Part shown: positions 35,464 through 50,970 of the stretch, in pieces
Numbering within the stretch: position 1 is the first letter of the stretch
Layout: each line of letters begins with the position of its first letter
DNA from: Gaertneriomyces semiglobifer
Taxonomy: Eukaryota > Chytridiomycota > Chytridiomycetes > Spizellomycetales > Spizellomycetaceae
Direction: 5' to 3'
Assembly (NCBI GenBank): GCA_025558075.1
Contig: JAHLKF010000022.1
Span: 62,001-126,000, forward strand
DNA length: 64,000 bases
Program-made: the position numbers and the translations under genes
The notes under the pieces: generated by a model
The model's input: the letters and a program-made list of their open reading frames with translations, nothing else
Told to the model about the DNA's origin: nothing
Databases searched by the model: none

Positions 35464-36582
35464 ATGTGAGTAGAAATCTACATGCTAACATGCATGCTGC
35501 CGGTCCGTTCAATCAGAGGATGGTAGCAAAGAAAGTCTTGGACTTGATGGAAGGAAAGGCTTTGATGATGCTGTGACAATCCATTCATCCTCCCTTGGAT
35601 AACGACAACAAGACGCTTATAGAACCTGCGACTCCATATCAAGAAAGACGAGTATGCAGATGTTTTGGAGCACTACAGTGATATTGTGATTGTGCTGGCA
35701 AAGAACTTCCGCGTGTGCACCGGGGGATGTGTTGAAGGAGATAGTTTGGCCAAAGCACTACTGGATGACGGAATTTTATTGGATAAGGACGTGTGGGCGA
35801 ATCATGTGATGACGTTTATGCAAGGGCGGAGCCAGGACGAACGAAATCCATGACGGTGGACTGATGATATCTGTGCTGTAGGGCCAACCTTCGTACTCAA
35901 AAGCGCTTGGCTGCCGCCGTCCTCAAGTGCGGTGAGCGCAAGATCTGGCTTGACCCCAATGAGGTCAATGAGATCTCCAACGCGAACTCTCGTAAGTAGA
36001 CGTCGTTGTTTGGCATCGACCGCGAGTTGCCAGCTGATTTCCTGAGTTCCCATCAGGCCAGAACGTTCGCAAGCTTGTCAAGGATGGTTTGATCATCCGC
36101 AAGCCGGCTGCGATCCACTCCCGTTTCCGGGTTCGTGAGCGCGCTGCCTCCAAGCGCCTTGGACGCCACACCGGTCCCGGCAAGAGGAAGGGTACTGCTG
36201 AGGCTCGTATGCCCACCACTGTCCTCTGGATGCGTCGCATGCGTGTGCTCCGTCGTCTTCTCCGCAAGTACAGAGAGTCTGGAAAGATTGACAGACACTT
36301 GTACCACGAGTTGTACATGAAGAGCAAGGGTAACGTGTTCAAGAACAAGCGTGTCTTGATGGAATACATTCACAAGGCCAAGGCCGAGAAGCAGCGTGTG
36401 AAGCTCCTTGAGTACGTATTGCGTGTAAGCATGTCCTCAATGCGTACTGTGTCCTCATCAGCACCGTTTTCAGGGACCAGGCTGAGGCTCACCGTCAAAA
36501 GGCTCGCGCCGCTCGTGAGCGTCGTGCCAACCGTGTTGCCTCCAAGAAGGAGGCTCTTCGTTCGGGCGAGGAGGCCAAATAA
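35464..36582 (+). CDS. RPL19: 60S ribosomal protein eL19
   Basis: Component of the large ribosomal subunit. Exons 35464-35465, 35882-35991, 36057-36411 and 36474-36582 sum to 576 nt, 191 aa. The first coding exon is only the AT of the start codon: AT|GTGAGT donor, then a 416-nt intron, then TAG|G GCC AAC. The same two-base first exon is known in yeast RPL19 genes, so the arrangement is ancient. The protein shows [17 protein letters not shown], the [16 protein letters not shown] segment, the very basic [18 protein letters not shown] region and a charged C-terminal helix. No snoRNA with clear C/D or H/ACA boxes was recognised in the long first intron, though a 62-codon ORF happens to fall there. 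Confidence 0.95.
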
Positions 36583-36855
36583 GCAGCATTTTATTGTATT
36601 ATTTTGTGGCAATACAAGGACCGATCTCCCGGAGTGCCTTTTGGAAGGTCAAAGTTGGTTGGGAGCTGTGCGATGTCAGCATTTTTGCTGAATATCCGGT
36701 AAAGGGCGAACGCATGATTGACATCTTCTCGGAGACAAAGAGGAACGGCACGTCCGTGCATCACAGATTTTGTACTCGCAAGTCATCATTGAACCACCGT
36801 GTTAAATTCCAGTACATGTTTACACATTTATTGATAAAGCCCTCGGTGCGTTAAG

Positions 36856-38067
36856 ATGTTCGCAAGTGTCATTTGCGACCGGCGATGGACGGTAAGGTTC
36901 AACATGTTTCTTAACGATCCCGACGCCGTATCGGACGCTGATCGCCTTCTTGAGGCACAACACTTTGCAAAATGCGTCCGCGCTTTCCAGTCCTACCGGG
37001 TCCGCTCACTCGCAACCAACGCGAAACGACGCCGGGACTTCAACTCTATTCCTCCATCCCACAAAGCCGTGCTGCCACAATGGGAGGCGAAAGTCGACGC
37101 TTCTAACAAATCCATTGAAGCCAATGCCAAGTTTCTCGAAATGGTCGTTGATGGAGTTCAAGTCGAGGAACCGCAACAGGAAAACCCGAGAGATCGCGTG
37201 ATGGAGGGTGATCTAGACAAAGTGCGTAGTACTCTGCGACAGTTTGTCAGAGATTGGAGCGAGGAAGGCTCAGATGAACGCGCCGCATCATACGAGCCAA
37301 TTCTTGCTGAGCTGGAAGAGCGGTTCAAGGATGTACCAGAACCGCAGCGGGGGAGTCTGAAAGTTCTGGTGCCTGGTGCTGGACTGGGCAGATTGGCATA
37401 TGAGATCGTAAAGCGAGGTTTTAGTTGCCAAGGTATATCACACCTACTGCATGGTGACTGCGCTTGTCATCGCTACGCTAGTTGACATCCACCCACTGCA
37501 GGCAACGAGTTTAGCTTTTACATGCTCCTCGGCTCCCATTTCATTCTCAATCGCGCATCCCAACCCAATCAGTATATTATCCACCCTTGGGTGCACTCTT
37601 TTACCAATCATACATCGGCACGCTCCCTGCTCCGCCCGGTCACAGTGCCAGATACCGTTGCATCCAACATTCCTCCTACGGCCGATTTCTCGATGGTAGC
37701 CGGTGATTTTACAGAAGTGTATGCTGAGCCTGAGCAGGCGTCTTCCTGGGATGTTGTCGTAACGTGCTTTTTTATCGATACTGCAAAGAATTTTGTAGAG
37801 TATGTGGAGGTCATCAGAAAAATTCTGAAGAATGGTGGGTTGTGGATCAACCTGGGTCCTCTGCTTTGGCATTGGGAAGGTAGCCAGAATGACGTGTCAG
37901 TTGAGCTTGGATTGGATGAAGTAATGGATATTATCAAAGAGTATGGCTTCAGCGTGGAAAACGAGCGCCGACTATCCACCACGTATGCAGCAAATCGCGA
38001 AGGAATGCTCAAGTATGTATATGACTGTGCATACTTCGTCGCCATAAAAGGAGAAAGTAGAAGTTGA
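36856..38067 (+). CDS. CARNMT1: Carnosine N-methyltransferase (N2227-like family)
   Basis: SAM-dependent methyltransferase of the CARNMT1/UPF0586 family, which methylates the histidine of carnosine-like peptides in animals; the fungal substrate is uncertain. Exons 36856-37432 and 37502-38067 (intron 69 nt) give 380 aa. The SAM-binding loop VLVPGAGLGRLAYEI lies near residue 175. After the intron come GNEFSFYMLLGSHFILN, then WDVVVTCFFIDTAKN, and the family signature NGGLWINLGPLLWHWE. A second in-frame ATG at 36904 (MFLNDPDAV) fits the family N terminus better and may be the true start. It is convergent with SPT8, 134 bp apart. Confidence 0.9.
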
Positions 38068-38201
38068 TAGGATAGGGGTAGGTTGTAGCGGCTTTATTAC
38101 GCTAGATATTCAGAATGCTACTACTTTTTAGACATTCTCGCGACAGTGGGTGAAACAACTAGAGTAATAGTTTATGATTATCTAAGTGTCGGGGTGCTGC
38201 A

Positions 38202-40692
38202 TTATCGTTCCACAGCTGCGGTACTCGAGCTTTCTTCCGCAACTACTGGCGTCATACTATAAACTAAGCAAATGTTGGCTGATAAACCTTCCCAACCGCG
38301 ATTACCCGTCGCGCTCACGAGGTAATACTTTCCTGGATCTGTCAGCATATTGCTAACCACCCCCGCTTGGTTCATGACACCAGGCACAACAGTAAACGGC
38401 ACAACGGGTGGAGTATCCAAATCCTGCTCCATCTCAACTACGGAAATCCGTCGAGAATTTCTTCGCCGCAGATCCTCGTTCAAGTCGGTTGTAAGAATGT
38501 TTGAGCTACCATTGATCCCACCGTCGTCGAGACCATTTAGTTCTCCGAGTGCTGAGTCTATCCCAGTATTCATTTCCCCATCGGTGAATATCCCTCTGCT
38601 TGGCAACAATATTTCCGAATCTGATCCGTGAGAGGGCGACATGATGCGGCTTGGAAGGTTGCCACTATTTACTTCGTCGCTTGTGATGGATGACCCACGC
38701 GGAACGGACGGTGGCGGTACAGGTGTTGACGGAGCGGTTAATTGCTTTGAATCTGGAGCAAGGTCCAAGTCGTATAAACGGACTGTATCTTGGGATGCGC
38801 TATGAGGAAATGATAGGTGAACCCTTCGCCACCGACTTTTTTTCCTTGAAGCCACAGATACTTACCACAGAATGTGACGGTTATTGGGCATACCCGTCAC
38901 ACATGTAACAGCACCAGAGTCACGTGGCAAGCGGATTGTTCGAATGACACGGCCTTCGGCTACATCGAACTCGTCAACTGTCGAGTTCCTCCTACCGCAG
39001 TATATTCTTTTGCCATCCGCACTCCAGCAAGCACTTAATGCATACGGCGGCGCACCGCTGAGACTCGGCGGGAGCTTCTTCCCTGTACCGTTCGGTACTC
39101 GTTGGTCAAAAAGATACACATTTCCATCATATGAAGTTGCCATCAGTAGCGAGTCTTCGGCTGTAGGATGCGAGCTGGTCGATGGAGACACCGTAGTCAT
39201 GCTGTTGCTGTAAGAGGACGCAGAGGACGGACTAAACGATGCCGACGTAACCTGCGACGTTATGCTATCAAACCGGCGAATGATAACACCTGATTCCAGG
39301 TCCCATCGCTGGTGCGGCGAAATGGTTATGTTAGCACAAAGCTAGAAAAATCGTACCGCGCCTAAACTCACATTGAGGGTTCTATCCCATGACCCACTGA
39401 TCAAGCCACGCTCTCCCGGTGTTATACGCAACACTGATACTGCATTCCTGTGTCCTCGTAAAACCTCCTGGCACTTTACACAGGACTAGTTAGAGACCTG
39501 TGTTGGTGTATAGTAACCAATTTACTCTTACATGCCCCTCCTCGTGCCGCACAGACCATACGTTAATATTTCCGCTCTAAAATGAAGTTCACGGATATTA
39601 GATATCCATGAGTGCTGACCGCGCCGTCGGCACTACCTACCTTGCACCCGCTTACGCACCAAACGCCTTCCGAATGCACGTCCATACTATACACTGGTGA
39701 CCATTCCGCAACCATCGGCGGCGCACCGGTATCAGGATCGTAAGGCTGGTTGTGGTCCGTTGCATTGGTTCGATTAACTATCGGCACAAACGATCAAACT
39801 CAAGGACAAAGTGCCCAACATGCACACTGGGACTTACAACTGGACGGGAATTCTTCGTTTTCCCATGCTGATACCATTACTCCTGCCTGTGAAGTGTTAG
39901 CTCGCACAAGATTCCCAACAGTCCACTCACTTCGGATGGAAGCGTACCTTGTCAATGGAATCAGCCATACCGTGCCTTTGCACTTGTGTCAACAGCTGCT
40001 CGCCAGTCAATGTTGCAAGGAAGTCCCATTTTCGTATAAAGCCATCATCTCCACCCGTAAACAGCCATCGCTGAAAGGCACTTCAGATGACGGTATTCAC
40101 CGGAGAGCACATTTTCTGGTAATCTACGCACCATATCCCGCGTGGCTGCCATAGTATATATACTACATGGATGTACGCACGATGCCTTCGCCGACCATTC
40201 ACCATCAGCAACATTGAATAAGCTCTCTGTTACATAACGGAAACACATACATACAAAAGGATCAAACTCATAACTGGAGCAACTATCCACATTCGGCTGC
40301 AACGGTATTTCCGGCTGCACGTAATCCTGCTCATCGGGCGCCGACATGATCGGTACAGATAGGCTTTCCATTGCATTCGCGTCCACTTCGCCAGTTGTCA
40401 CAGGACTAGCCTCATTGGCCTCCTCCATCCCATCCGTGTCTGCTTCGTACTCTTCATCTTCGGAACCTTCCGCATCGACATCAGATCCTTCACCATCGTA
40501 ATCGTCATCAAAAGTCTCAATATCGTTCATTGTCATAGCAGTTCGCCATCCAAGGTATGGGTCATTATTATGAAAGTCTTCAAAAGTGCGACGGGAAGGG
40601 CAACTGTGAGCGCTCGTCACGTGACACATGAGGACCCGGCATGCGCAAAGGTGAACCCTTTGTAGGTTCTTGGAATTAAGAGCTTCGGCCAT
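38202..40692 (-). CDS. SPT8: SPT8-like WD40 subunit of the SAGA complex
   Basis: In yeast SPT8 binds TBP within the SAGA transcription coactivator. Nine exons: 40692-40255, 40185-40132, 40070-39948, 39886-39838, 39777-39641, 39576-39532, 39473-39372, 39308-38866 and 38799-38202; introns are 58-69 nt. They sum to 662 aa from the first ATG, or 610 aa from the ATG at 40536, which begins the acidic leader (MTMNDIETFDDDYDGEG) and is probably the true start. WD repeats follow VHPCSIYTMAATRDMRW and LFTGGDDGFIRKWDFL, with later LISGSWDRTL, SYDGNVYLFDQR and CASQDTVRLYDLDL blades. The HPCSI...TGGDDGFIR block is specific to SPT8. The last intron was placed at a TAG that restores ILCASQD; other acceptors create a stop. 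Confidence 0.88.
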
Positions 40693-40780
40693 TAGCTCGC
40701 AATGAATTATGAAACGGCGTATTTGTTATTGAATCCCACTGATATATATCAAACTACCGATGGTCGCCTAACCAATTGAC

Positions 40781-41318
40781 CTACGGCTTGTCTGTGACGA
40801 CTTCTCCTTTTTCATTAATTTCGAGCGGGACGCCCGTTACCTCCTGATAGATTTCGCTGGCTTTTTCGGCACTCTCTCTCTTCGCCTCAACAGTACGGCC
40901 ATGAGCATGGGAGCGAGCAACATAAGAAGCAACACGGCGATCTATATCTTTGCCCTCGGGTCCGGAGAGCTCTACAGCAAACAAAGGTCAATAACACGTT
41001 TCGTAAGACTTTTTGCATACTCTGCGTATACCTTTGTCGACTTTCTCAAAAGCACCCGAAGTTTCGTCATCATAATAGTGCCCTGCTAGCGGTTTCGCAT
41101 GTCTAAGGTTATACTTGTGGCCAGCCCCTGTGGACATGGCTGGATCGTCCGGTTCGGGTTCGTACGGTTCTTCTGCGTGCTCTTCCACTCGTCGGAACTA
41201 GAAGATGTGTTAGAGGAGCATTCATTGCGGATACTGTCGATCGCATACCTACATACTCGTCTTCAACGATAGTATTGTCACCCTTCTCAGCGTATGGATT
41301 CTTGTTGGAAGCTGACAT
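40781..41318 (-). CDS. Small hypothetical protein, three exons
   Basis: Exons 41318-41253, 41197-41032 and 40971-40781 (introns 55 and 60 nt, GTAGGT...CTAG and GTATAC...TGTAG) give 140 aa. I do not recognise the family. The protein is hydrophilic and charged, with no signal or membrane segment. It has an acidic stretch (EEHAEEPYEPEPDDP), then KYNLRHAKPLAGHYYDD, and a helical C-terminal part (RRVASYVARSHAHG, EKASEIYQEVTGVPLEI). Both introns conform to the locus pattern and the spliced frame is clean, so it is probably a real gene. It lies 88 bp upstream of the 40692 start of SPT8 on the same strand. Confidence 0.65.
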
Positions 41319-42031
41319 CTTGATTCTTGGTTTATCAAGCGTTGGTAGAAGAATAGACGTGCCGGTCGAGAGGCGGCATGCTCGTTATATATTACTTCGC
41401 GCTTTGACTTGTGCGAAGCGTAGGCGGCTGTGGGCTTTGGCGGCCGAAGCCTCGCTTGCATTCCAAGTAGAAGGTCGGCTGTGATGCGCAACTTACTAAT
41501 ATCCTGCACCAGGGCCTTGTAAACGATCATATCCGAGGGTATGCACAAGATATGAGTTGTTGATGGATGTCGGAATGTATCGCAGCCATAAGCGATGTGC
41601 CGTACTCATCACTCGTACCACCAGTCATATACAAAATTTCCAGCTGCATTGCTACACATCAGCATTGGGTAATGCTGAAATGTCCAACGTAGTATATGAG
41701 TTCAGCAGGTATCAATGACCACCGCGAGGGATGGATCGTCAACGCACGCTAGCACCAGGATTTACCGGTCCACTACTATCAAATGATCCGCCAGCCCGCC
41801 TTCTTTCCAACCATCATTTAGCTAGATGTGAGCCTGAATCGGCTCCTTGCGTCCCCGTGGGGCATAGTGAAATGTACCGCTATCTTGTTTTGGTTCAAAG
41901 AGGACCGTAAACATCCCCGCCAAAAGGTCAAGACGCGATCGTTGTTCCGCTTGCTCCACCGTTCTGCGAATGCTGAAGAGAACATTGACACCTTTTTTAA
42001 CGGGAAGTTCATTAGCGTAGGGCCCGTCATC
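41319..42031. other. Intergenic region upstream of AP-2 alpha
   Basis: About 710 bp between two divergently read genes. Short ORFs occur in several frames (at most 99 codons); none has recognisable features. It presumably holds both promoters. Confidence 0.45.
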
Positions 42032-45000
42032 ATGGTGAGCTTCCTTGATTCCTACTATATGGATATATATTGACTGTTACAATGGTTCCAGTCTATGCGA
42101 GGACTGACCGTTTTCATCGCGGACCTGCGAAACTGTGAGGATAGTCCAGAATCAAGCTGTACTCGAGGGCTGGACTCATGATAATTGTAGGTCGAGCGAG
42201 GGAACTGGAAGAGAAGAGAGTTAACAAGGAGCTGGCAAACATCAGATCAAAGTTCAAGGGTAGGTGGACGGCGCTTCTTTGACCTTCATTGGATTCACCA
42301 CTTACGACTACCGGGAAGATCCATCACTTAGCGGTCGGCAGAAGAAGAAGTATGTGTGTAAGCTCCTCTATATGTACATTCTCGGATGGGACGTCGATTT
42401 CGGGCACATGGAAGCCGTCAACTTATTATCATCCAGCAAATACTCAGAAAAGCAAATAGTATGCACTTCATTACGAATAACACTGTACCCTTACGGCACC
42501 TGACTGGGTCTGCATGATAGGGCTACTTGGCTGTCACGTTGATGCTTGCCGAAAACACCGATCTTCTACGTCTTGTGGTTAATTCGATGAGAAAGGATCT
42601 TGACTTTAGCCTTCATGGAAATGAAGTTTTCCAATGCCTGGCCTTACACGCGATAGCCAATATTGGGGCCCGCGAAATGGCCGATGCCCTTGCTGGCGAT
42701 GTGATGAGATTGCTCGAGTAAGTGATAAGCGAAATGAGAATCTCACCTGCACGGCATTGCGGTTGACTGATGTCCATGGTCTTACAGAGAAGGCCGAACG
42801 TTTGTAGCGAAGAAAGCGGCCTTATGTCTTCTGCGGCTCTTCAGAAGGCACCCAGATCTAGTGCCGGCAAAAGATTGGCTGAGCCGTATTGTCAAGATGA
42901 TGGAAGGCCATGATATGGTAGTTTTGAAATCTACCCACTTCTCATCTAATGAAGTCTGACGCTCATCCGTGATAGGGCCTTATGCTGGCGGTTGTCAGTC
43001 TTGTTCTTGCTATGGCCCAGCAGTTCCCTGACGACGCTTGCGCGATATGCCAGCCTCGCGCCATTACAGTTTTGCATAAGGTACGTGCGAATCATTTGAA
43101 TTACGCACAAGAATGTCCTAACGACATCCACCAGATTGTGCTTGAGAAAGCCTATACCTCGGATTACGTATATTACAAAGTTCCTGTCCCATGGCTTCAA
43201 GTGAAACTTTTGCGCCTCCTCCAGTACTTTCCGCCGCCAAGTGATAATTCTTTGCGTAATCGCTTGATGAGCGTCATTCAAACCATCATGACGAACGCAC
43301 AGGATATCCCGAAGAACGTTCAGCACAACAATGCTCAAAACGCAGTCCTGTTTGAGGCTATAAACCTCGGTATCCACATGGATCCGGAGTCTGACCTGGT
43401 CGGCCAGGCAGCATCCCTCCTAGGTCGCTTTATTTCATCCAAAGAGACGAACATACGATACCTGGGCCTCGAAACTATGGCCCACTTGGCTGGATTTGCT
43501 GAATCAGTTGACAAAGTAAAGTCTCATCAAGATACCATCATCCAATCGTTGAAAGACAAAGACATCAGTGTCCGGCGTCGAGCGCTGGATTTGCTATACA
43601 GCATGTGCGACTCTACAAACGCTCGGACAATTGTGTCAGAGTTGTTGCAATACCTTCCCATATCCGATTTCGCGCTTCGCGAGGAAATGGTTCTAAAAAT
43701 TGCTATCATTACGGAGAAGTTTGCAACAGACTACAGCTGGTATGTGGATGTCATTCTCCAGCTCATCACCATTGCTGGGGATAATGTCAACAACGAAATA
43801 TGGTACCGAGTCGTGCAAATCGTAACAAACAATGAAGATTTGCAAGAGTACGCTGTACGGACCGTTTTGAACACGCTAAAGTCACCCACGTGCCACGAGA
43901 CGGCTCTCAAGGTCGGTGCGTACATTCTGGGGGAGTTCGGACACCTCATCGCCAACTCTCCGGGATGCTCTCCTATGGAGCAATTCATGGCTCTGCACTC
44001 CAAGTTTGGCATGTGCAATGAGGAGACTCGTGCTTTGATGTTGACTACCTACATTAAGTTCGTCAACGTATTTCCAGAAATCAAGGACCAGATAATACGT
44101 GTATTCAAGCAATACAGGTTCGTTCTGGACGTGGAGCTACAACAACGGGCCTGCGAGTATCTTGCTGTTGCCTCCATGCCTACGGATGACCTTTTGCAAA
44201 CTATATGCGAGGAAATGCCTCCGTGGCCTGAACGGGAATCAGCACTGCTGGCACAGTTACACAAGAAGATACAGGACACGGAGGACAAGAGAACATGGCA
44301 GATTGGTGGGAAAGATGCGAACCAAGAAGGTCTAACGGTCAAAAAGACGGACAGGAGAAGATCGGCTTTTGGTAGCAGCGAAAATGTCGCACAGGGAGGT
44401 GGATCGGCTCGAAATGAGCTCGATGACTTGCTGGGGCTCACTGCTGAGCCGGTGCCGCAGGCCGATCTAGATGACAGATATCATAAATTGGTGTTGGAAG
44501 CGAATGGGGTATTGTACGAGGATCAGTACATTCAGATTGGTCTCCAAACAGAGTATCATGGGCATCTCGGGAGAATGGCTCTCTTCTTTGGCAATAAAAG
44601 CACTGCTGCCATCAGTGACCTGACGACAGATGTGAAAACTGGAGAAGGTGTTAAAGCTACTCTGATTCAGCCTATAGCCAGCAGCATCCCGCCGGCAACC
44701 CAGTATCATCAGGTATGTCGCTGTACGCACTGTATGTTTGAGTGGATTCCAGTCGCAATTAACAGTCACGCTAGATGTACAATGTTGAACTGCTTGATGT
44801 TGACTGCGCCGTTAATATGACCGTATCCTACCGCATTGGAAGCCAACCGGTCCATCTTGCACCACGAATGCCTATTGTACTGTCAAAGTTCGTCTCAGCG
44901 GTGGAGATGACTTCCGCGGACTTCTTTCAACGATGGCGACAAATCGGCGGTGCCCCTAGAGAGTATCAAGCTATCTCTAAACTAAGAAGTCCGCCGAACG

Positions 45001-45311
45001 TGGTTGAATTGAAGGACGTCGTAAAGCGACTTGGATTTGAGGTTCTGGAAGGGCTCGAGCAAAATCCCAACAACATTGTTGGTGCAGGAATATTTAGCGC
45101 TGCGGTACTTGGGAAGATTGGCTGCCTCATCCGTGTGGAAATCAATGTTGATCAACAGGTATTGTATCCTATGTCTTGTTCCGCGGTTGAGACATACTCT
45201 GACTATGCGATTGCAACTTTGTAGATGTTTCGCATTACGATGCGAACAACCAACGATCGCGTCAGTGAAGCACTAGGATCCCATTTAAGGACAGTACTTG
45301 AGAATCAGTAA
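42032..45311 (+). CDS. AP2A: AP-2 adaptor complex, alpha subunit
   Basis: Large subunit of the clathrin adaptor that selects cargo at the plasma membrane. Exons: 42032-42034 (inferred ATG-only exon), 42092-42134, 42191-42259, 42319-42458, 42521-42717, 42788-42917, 42976-43080, 43135-44712, 44775-45158 and 45225-45311; introns are 54-70 nt. This gives 911 aa. The ATG at 42095 ([14 protein letters not shown]) is the alternative start and needs no tiny exon. Trunk signatures are [15 protein letters not shown] (inositide-binding region), [22 protein letters not shown] and [19 protein letters not shown]. The appendage platform includes [13 protein letters not shown] and [11 protein letters not shown]. 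The intron 43081-43134 is 54 nt with no stop in frame, but it has perfect splice signals and a CCTAAC branch site, and removing it matches homologues. Confidence 0.93.
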
Positions 45312-45625
45312 AGTTCATGGGAAGCAACTGTTGATATGTCAGGGCCAACTGTCGCTTGTGGGTGCAAGCATTGGCACCAACGACCTTGTTGGGTACCATA
45401 GATGAGGTTTGCCTACCAGAATTCAGTGCACTAAAGAGGCCGGAAGAGCACTAAAGGTGGGCTTGGGCTAAGTTCACTGGCTGGTTGGAAAACGCGTTTG
45501 CCGGTGTCGAAGGCAATTGATACCCAAATTGTGGAGCCATAGTTATACATCTCAAATAAAGTCAGCTCATTGTCGGATTACACTGAAAATGCGATGATGT
45601 TGAGCGCATAACATAAACGGACCCA
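45312..45625. other. Spacer between AP-2 alpha and DUF5522 genes
   Basis: About 314 bp; 3' UTR of AP-2 alpha and promoter of the next gene. AATAAA-like CAAATAAAG is at about 45554. Nothing else is seen. Confidence 0.45.
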
Positions 45626-46086
45626 ATGTCGTTTACAATCGGGAGGAGAGGAATTTCCATAGCAACTCGTGCTGCAACCTTTGCATTCTCGTTTCGTCTC
45701 GCCATTTACACTCCAAACAGAAGACGATCGCTACCTACCTTCTCGACAGCCAAGTTATCATATACCACGTCGCGAGAAAAGATGACGCAGGGGGCCGACA
45801 TAGAAGACATTTGGAAGGACGCACACCGTAAAGCAATGGAGCTTTCACAGGAAACCTACGTGGATCCAGCGACAGGCTACACAGTATTTACTGAGCTGTC
45901 ACACAAGAAGCGTGGGTACTGTTGTGGAAATCGCTGTCGGTAAGGACCATGTAATGCGGTCTAAACCCAAAGTGCACTCATTTAACTTGGGTTAGACATT
46001 GTCCGTATGATTATGAAAATGTGGGGAAACCCGAAAGAATACGAGAGCAGGCTGCTGCGGCACGCAAGAGTAGAAAGAAAGTGTAG
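45626..46086 (+). CDS. DUF5522 small Cys-rich protein, possibly mitochondrial
   Basis: Exons 45626-45939 and 45996-46086 (intron 56 nt) give 134 aa. The C-terminal half has the DUF5522 pattern: YVDPATGYTVFTELSH, RGYCCGNRCRHCPY. The intron splits the codon of R in CR|HCPY, so the Cys cluster is complete only after splicing. The N-terminal 50 residues are basic and Ser/Thr-rich with no acids, resembling a mitochondrial presequence. A second ATG at 45782 would give a shorter cytosolic form. The cysteines suggest metal binding, but the function is unknown. Confidence 0.8.
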
Positions 46087-46632
46087 AGCAACGATGGACG
46101 GGATTGCGTACATAGCATGTACACATGGCACTCACGGCGGGCCGAGATGTGGCATGGCGACACTTCCTAGTGACAGATAGAACAGATATTTGAGTGTGAC
46201 TTACGCCATCGCTTAAACGATGGCAATAACGAAAGCCATTGGGATCAACGGTAAAGCACCCGTATGTTGCTAGCATAGACGCTGATTTGGCGCTTGCTTG
46301 CACATGGTGGGCCCTTGAAGCGAACGGCAAAAGCGGACCAGTCTTGGGATGTAGGCATCAGAAAGTTGCTGTCGTCCAACAATTTCAACAGTTGCTCAAA
46401 GTAAAAAGTGCTGCCGTCAAGTTGTGGTTCGCATGTCGCCGTCTTATTAGTCTTAACCGGGCGTTCAACGCCGCGAGTGGCTGTGCACGGTCTCCTTTGC
46501 GCCCGCGCCCCTTTCATGACAGTTGCACTGTTAGTTCTAGCATTTCACAGAAGACGCATTCCCAACGTATAGATCAAGCTAGAGGAAAGGGGAGCTGACG
46601 CACGCACGCTGACTGTGGTATAGGAGGCAACA
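46087..46632. other. Intergenic region upstream of myosin I
   Basis: About 545 bp between two plus-strand genes. Overlapping ORFs on both strands (46239-46598, + and 46245-46517, -) show no family features. It is probably promoter. Confidence 0.45.
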
Positions 46633-50531
<3,899 letters not shown>

Positions 50532-50550
50532 CGTTATGTATGTACTTAGA

Positions 50551-50970
50551 CTAATAAACAGATGCTGATGCCAGAAACACTAGCAGGCTCTGCACAGAAT
50601 ATGGAGACCTACCGGAATGATCAATATAAGAGATCGTCATTTCCTGGCAGTACAGAAAACCCCACATCGCTTCCCTGGCGTGCCCTGGTAAACAGTCGTA
50701 TTGGAACATCTTGTCCAACGCGTTCACTGCTAGACCGTTAAACATGTACGATTTTGAGCACATAGAGAATTCTGTCATGGTGGCCAGACCCGACGTTGCC
50801 TGTGGGCTATCCATCTGAGTCCTCGTTCCGGCATAGCACGCGAACACGTCACTTGAAGTTGCCTTCACGTTAGTTTTGATAATGTCATTGGGTATGTGCG
50901 TATGCTCAATACAATGTCCTGCCCACACTCCTTGTTTGGGGATGCACCGTACATGACTACCACTGGTGCT
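50551..50970 (-). other. Open frame continuing beta-adaptin beyond an in-frame TAG
   Basis: After the TAG at 50973-50971 that ends beta-adaptin, the same frame stays open for about 139 codons until a stop at 50551. Its length would complete a full-size beta appendage. It has a few weak matches in order to the platform subdomain (IPND, SDVFA, a NGLAV segment, a final YI). I found no GT-AG intron that removes the TAG in phase. It is either a degraded or assembly-broken 3' end, or a chance open frame. Confidence 0.3.

Noticed and set aside
35665..35853. 62-codon ORF inside the RPL19 first intron
   Set aside because: Lies fully in an intron supported by the conserved split start codon; no family features.
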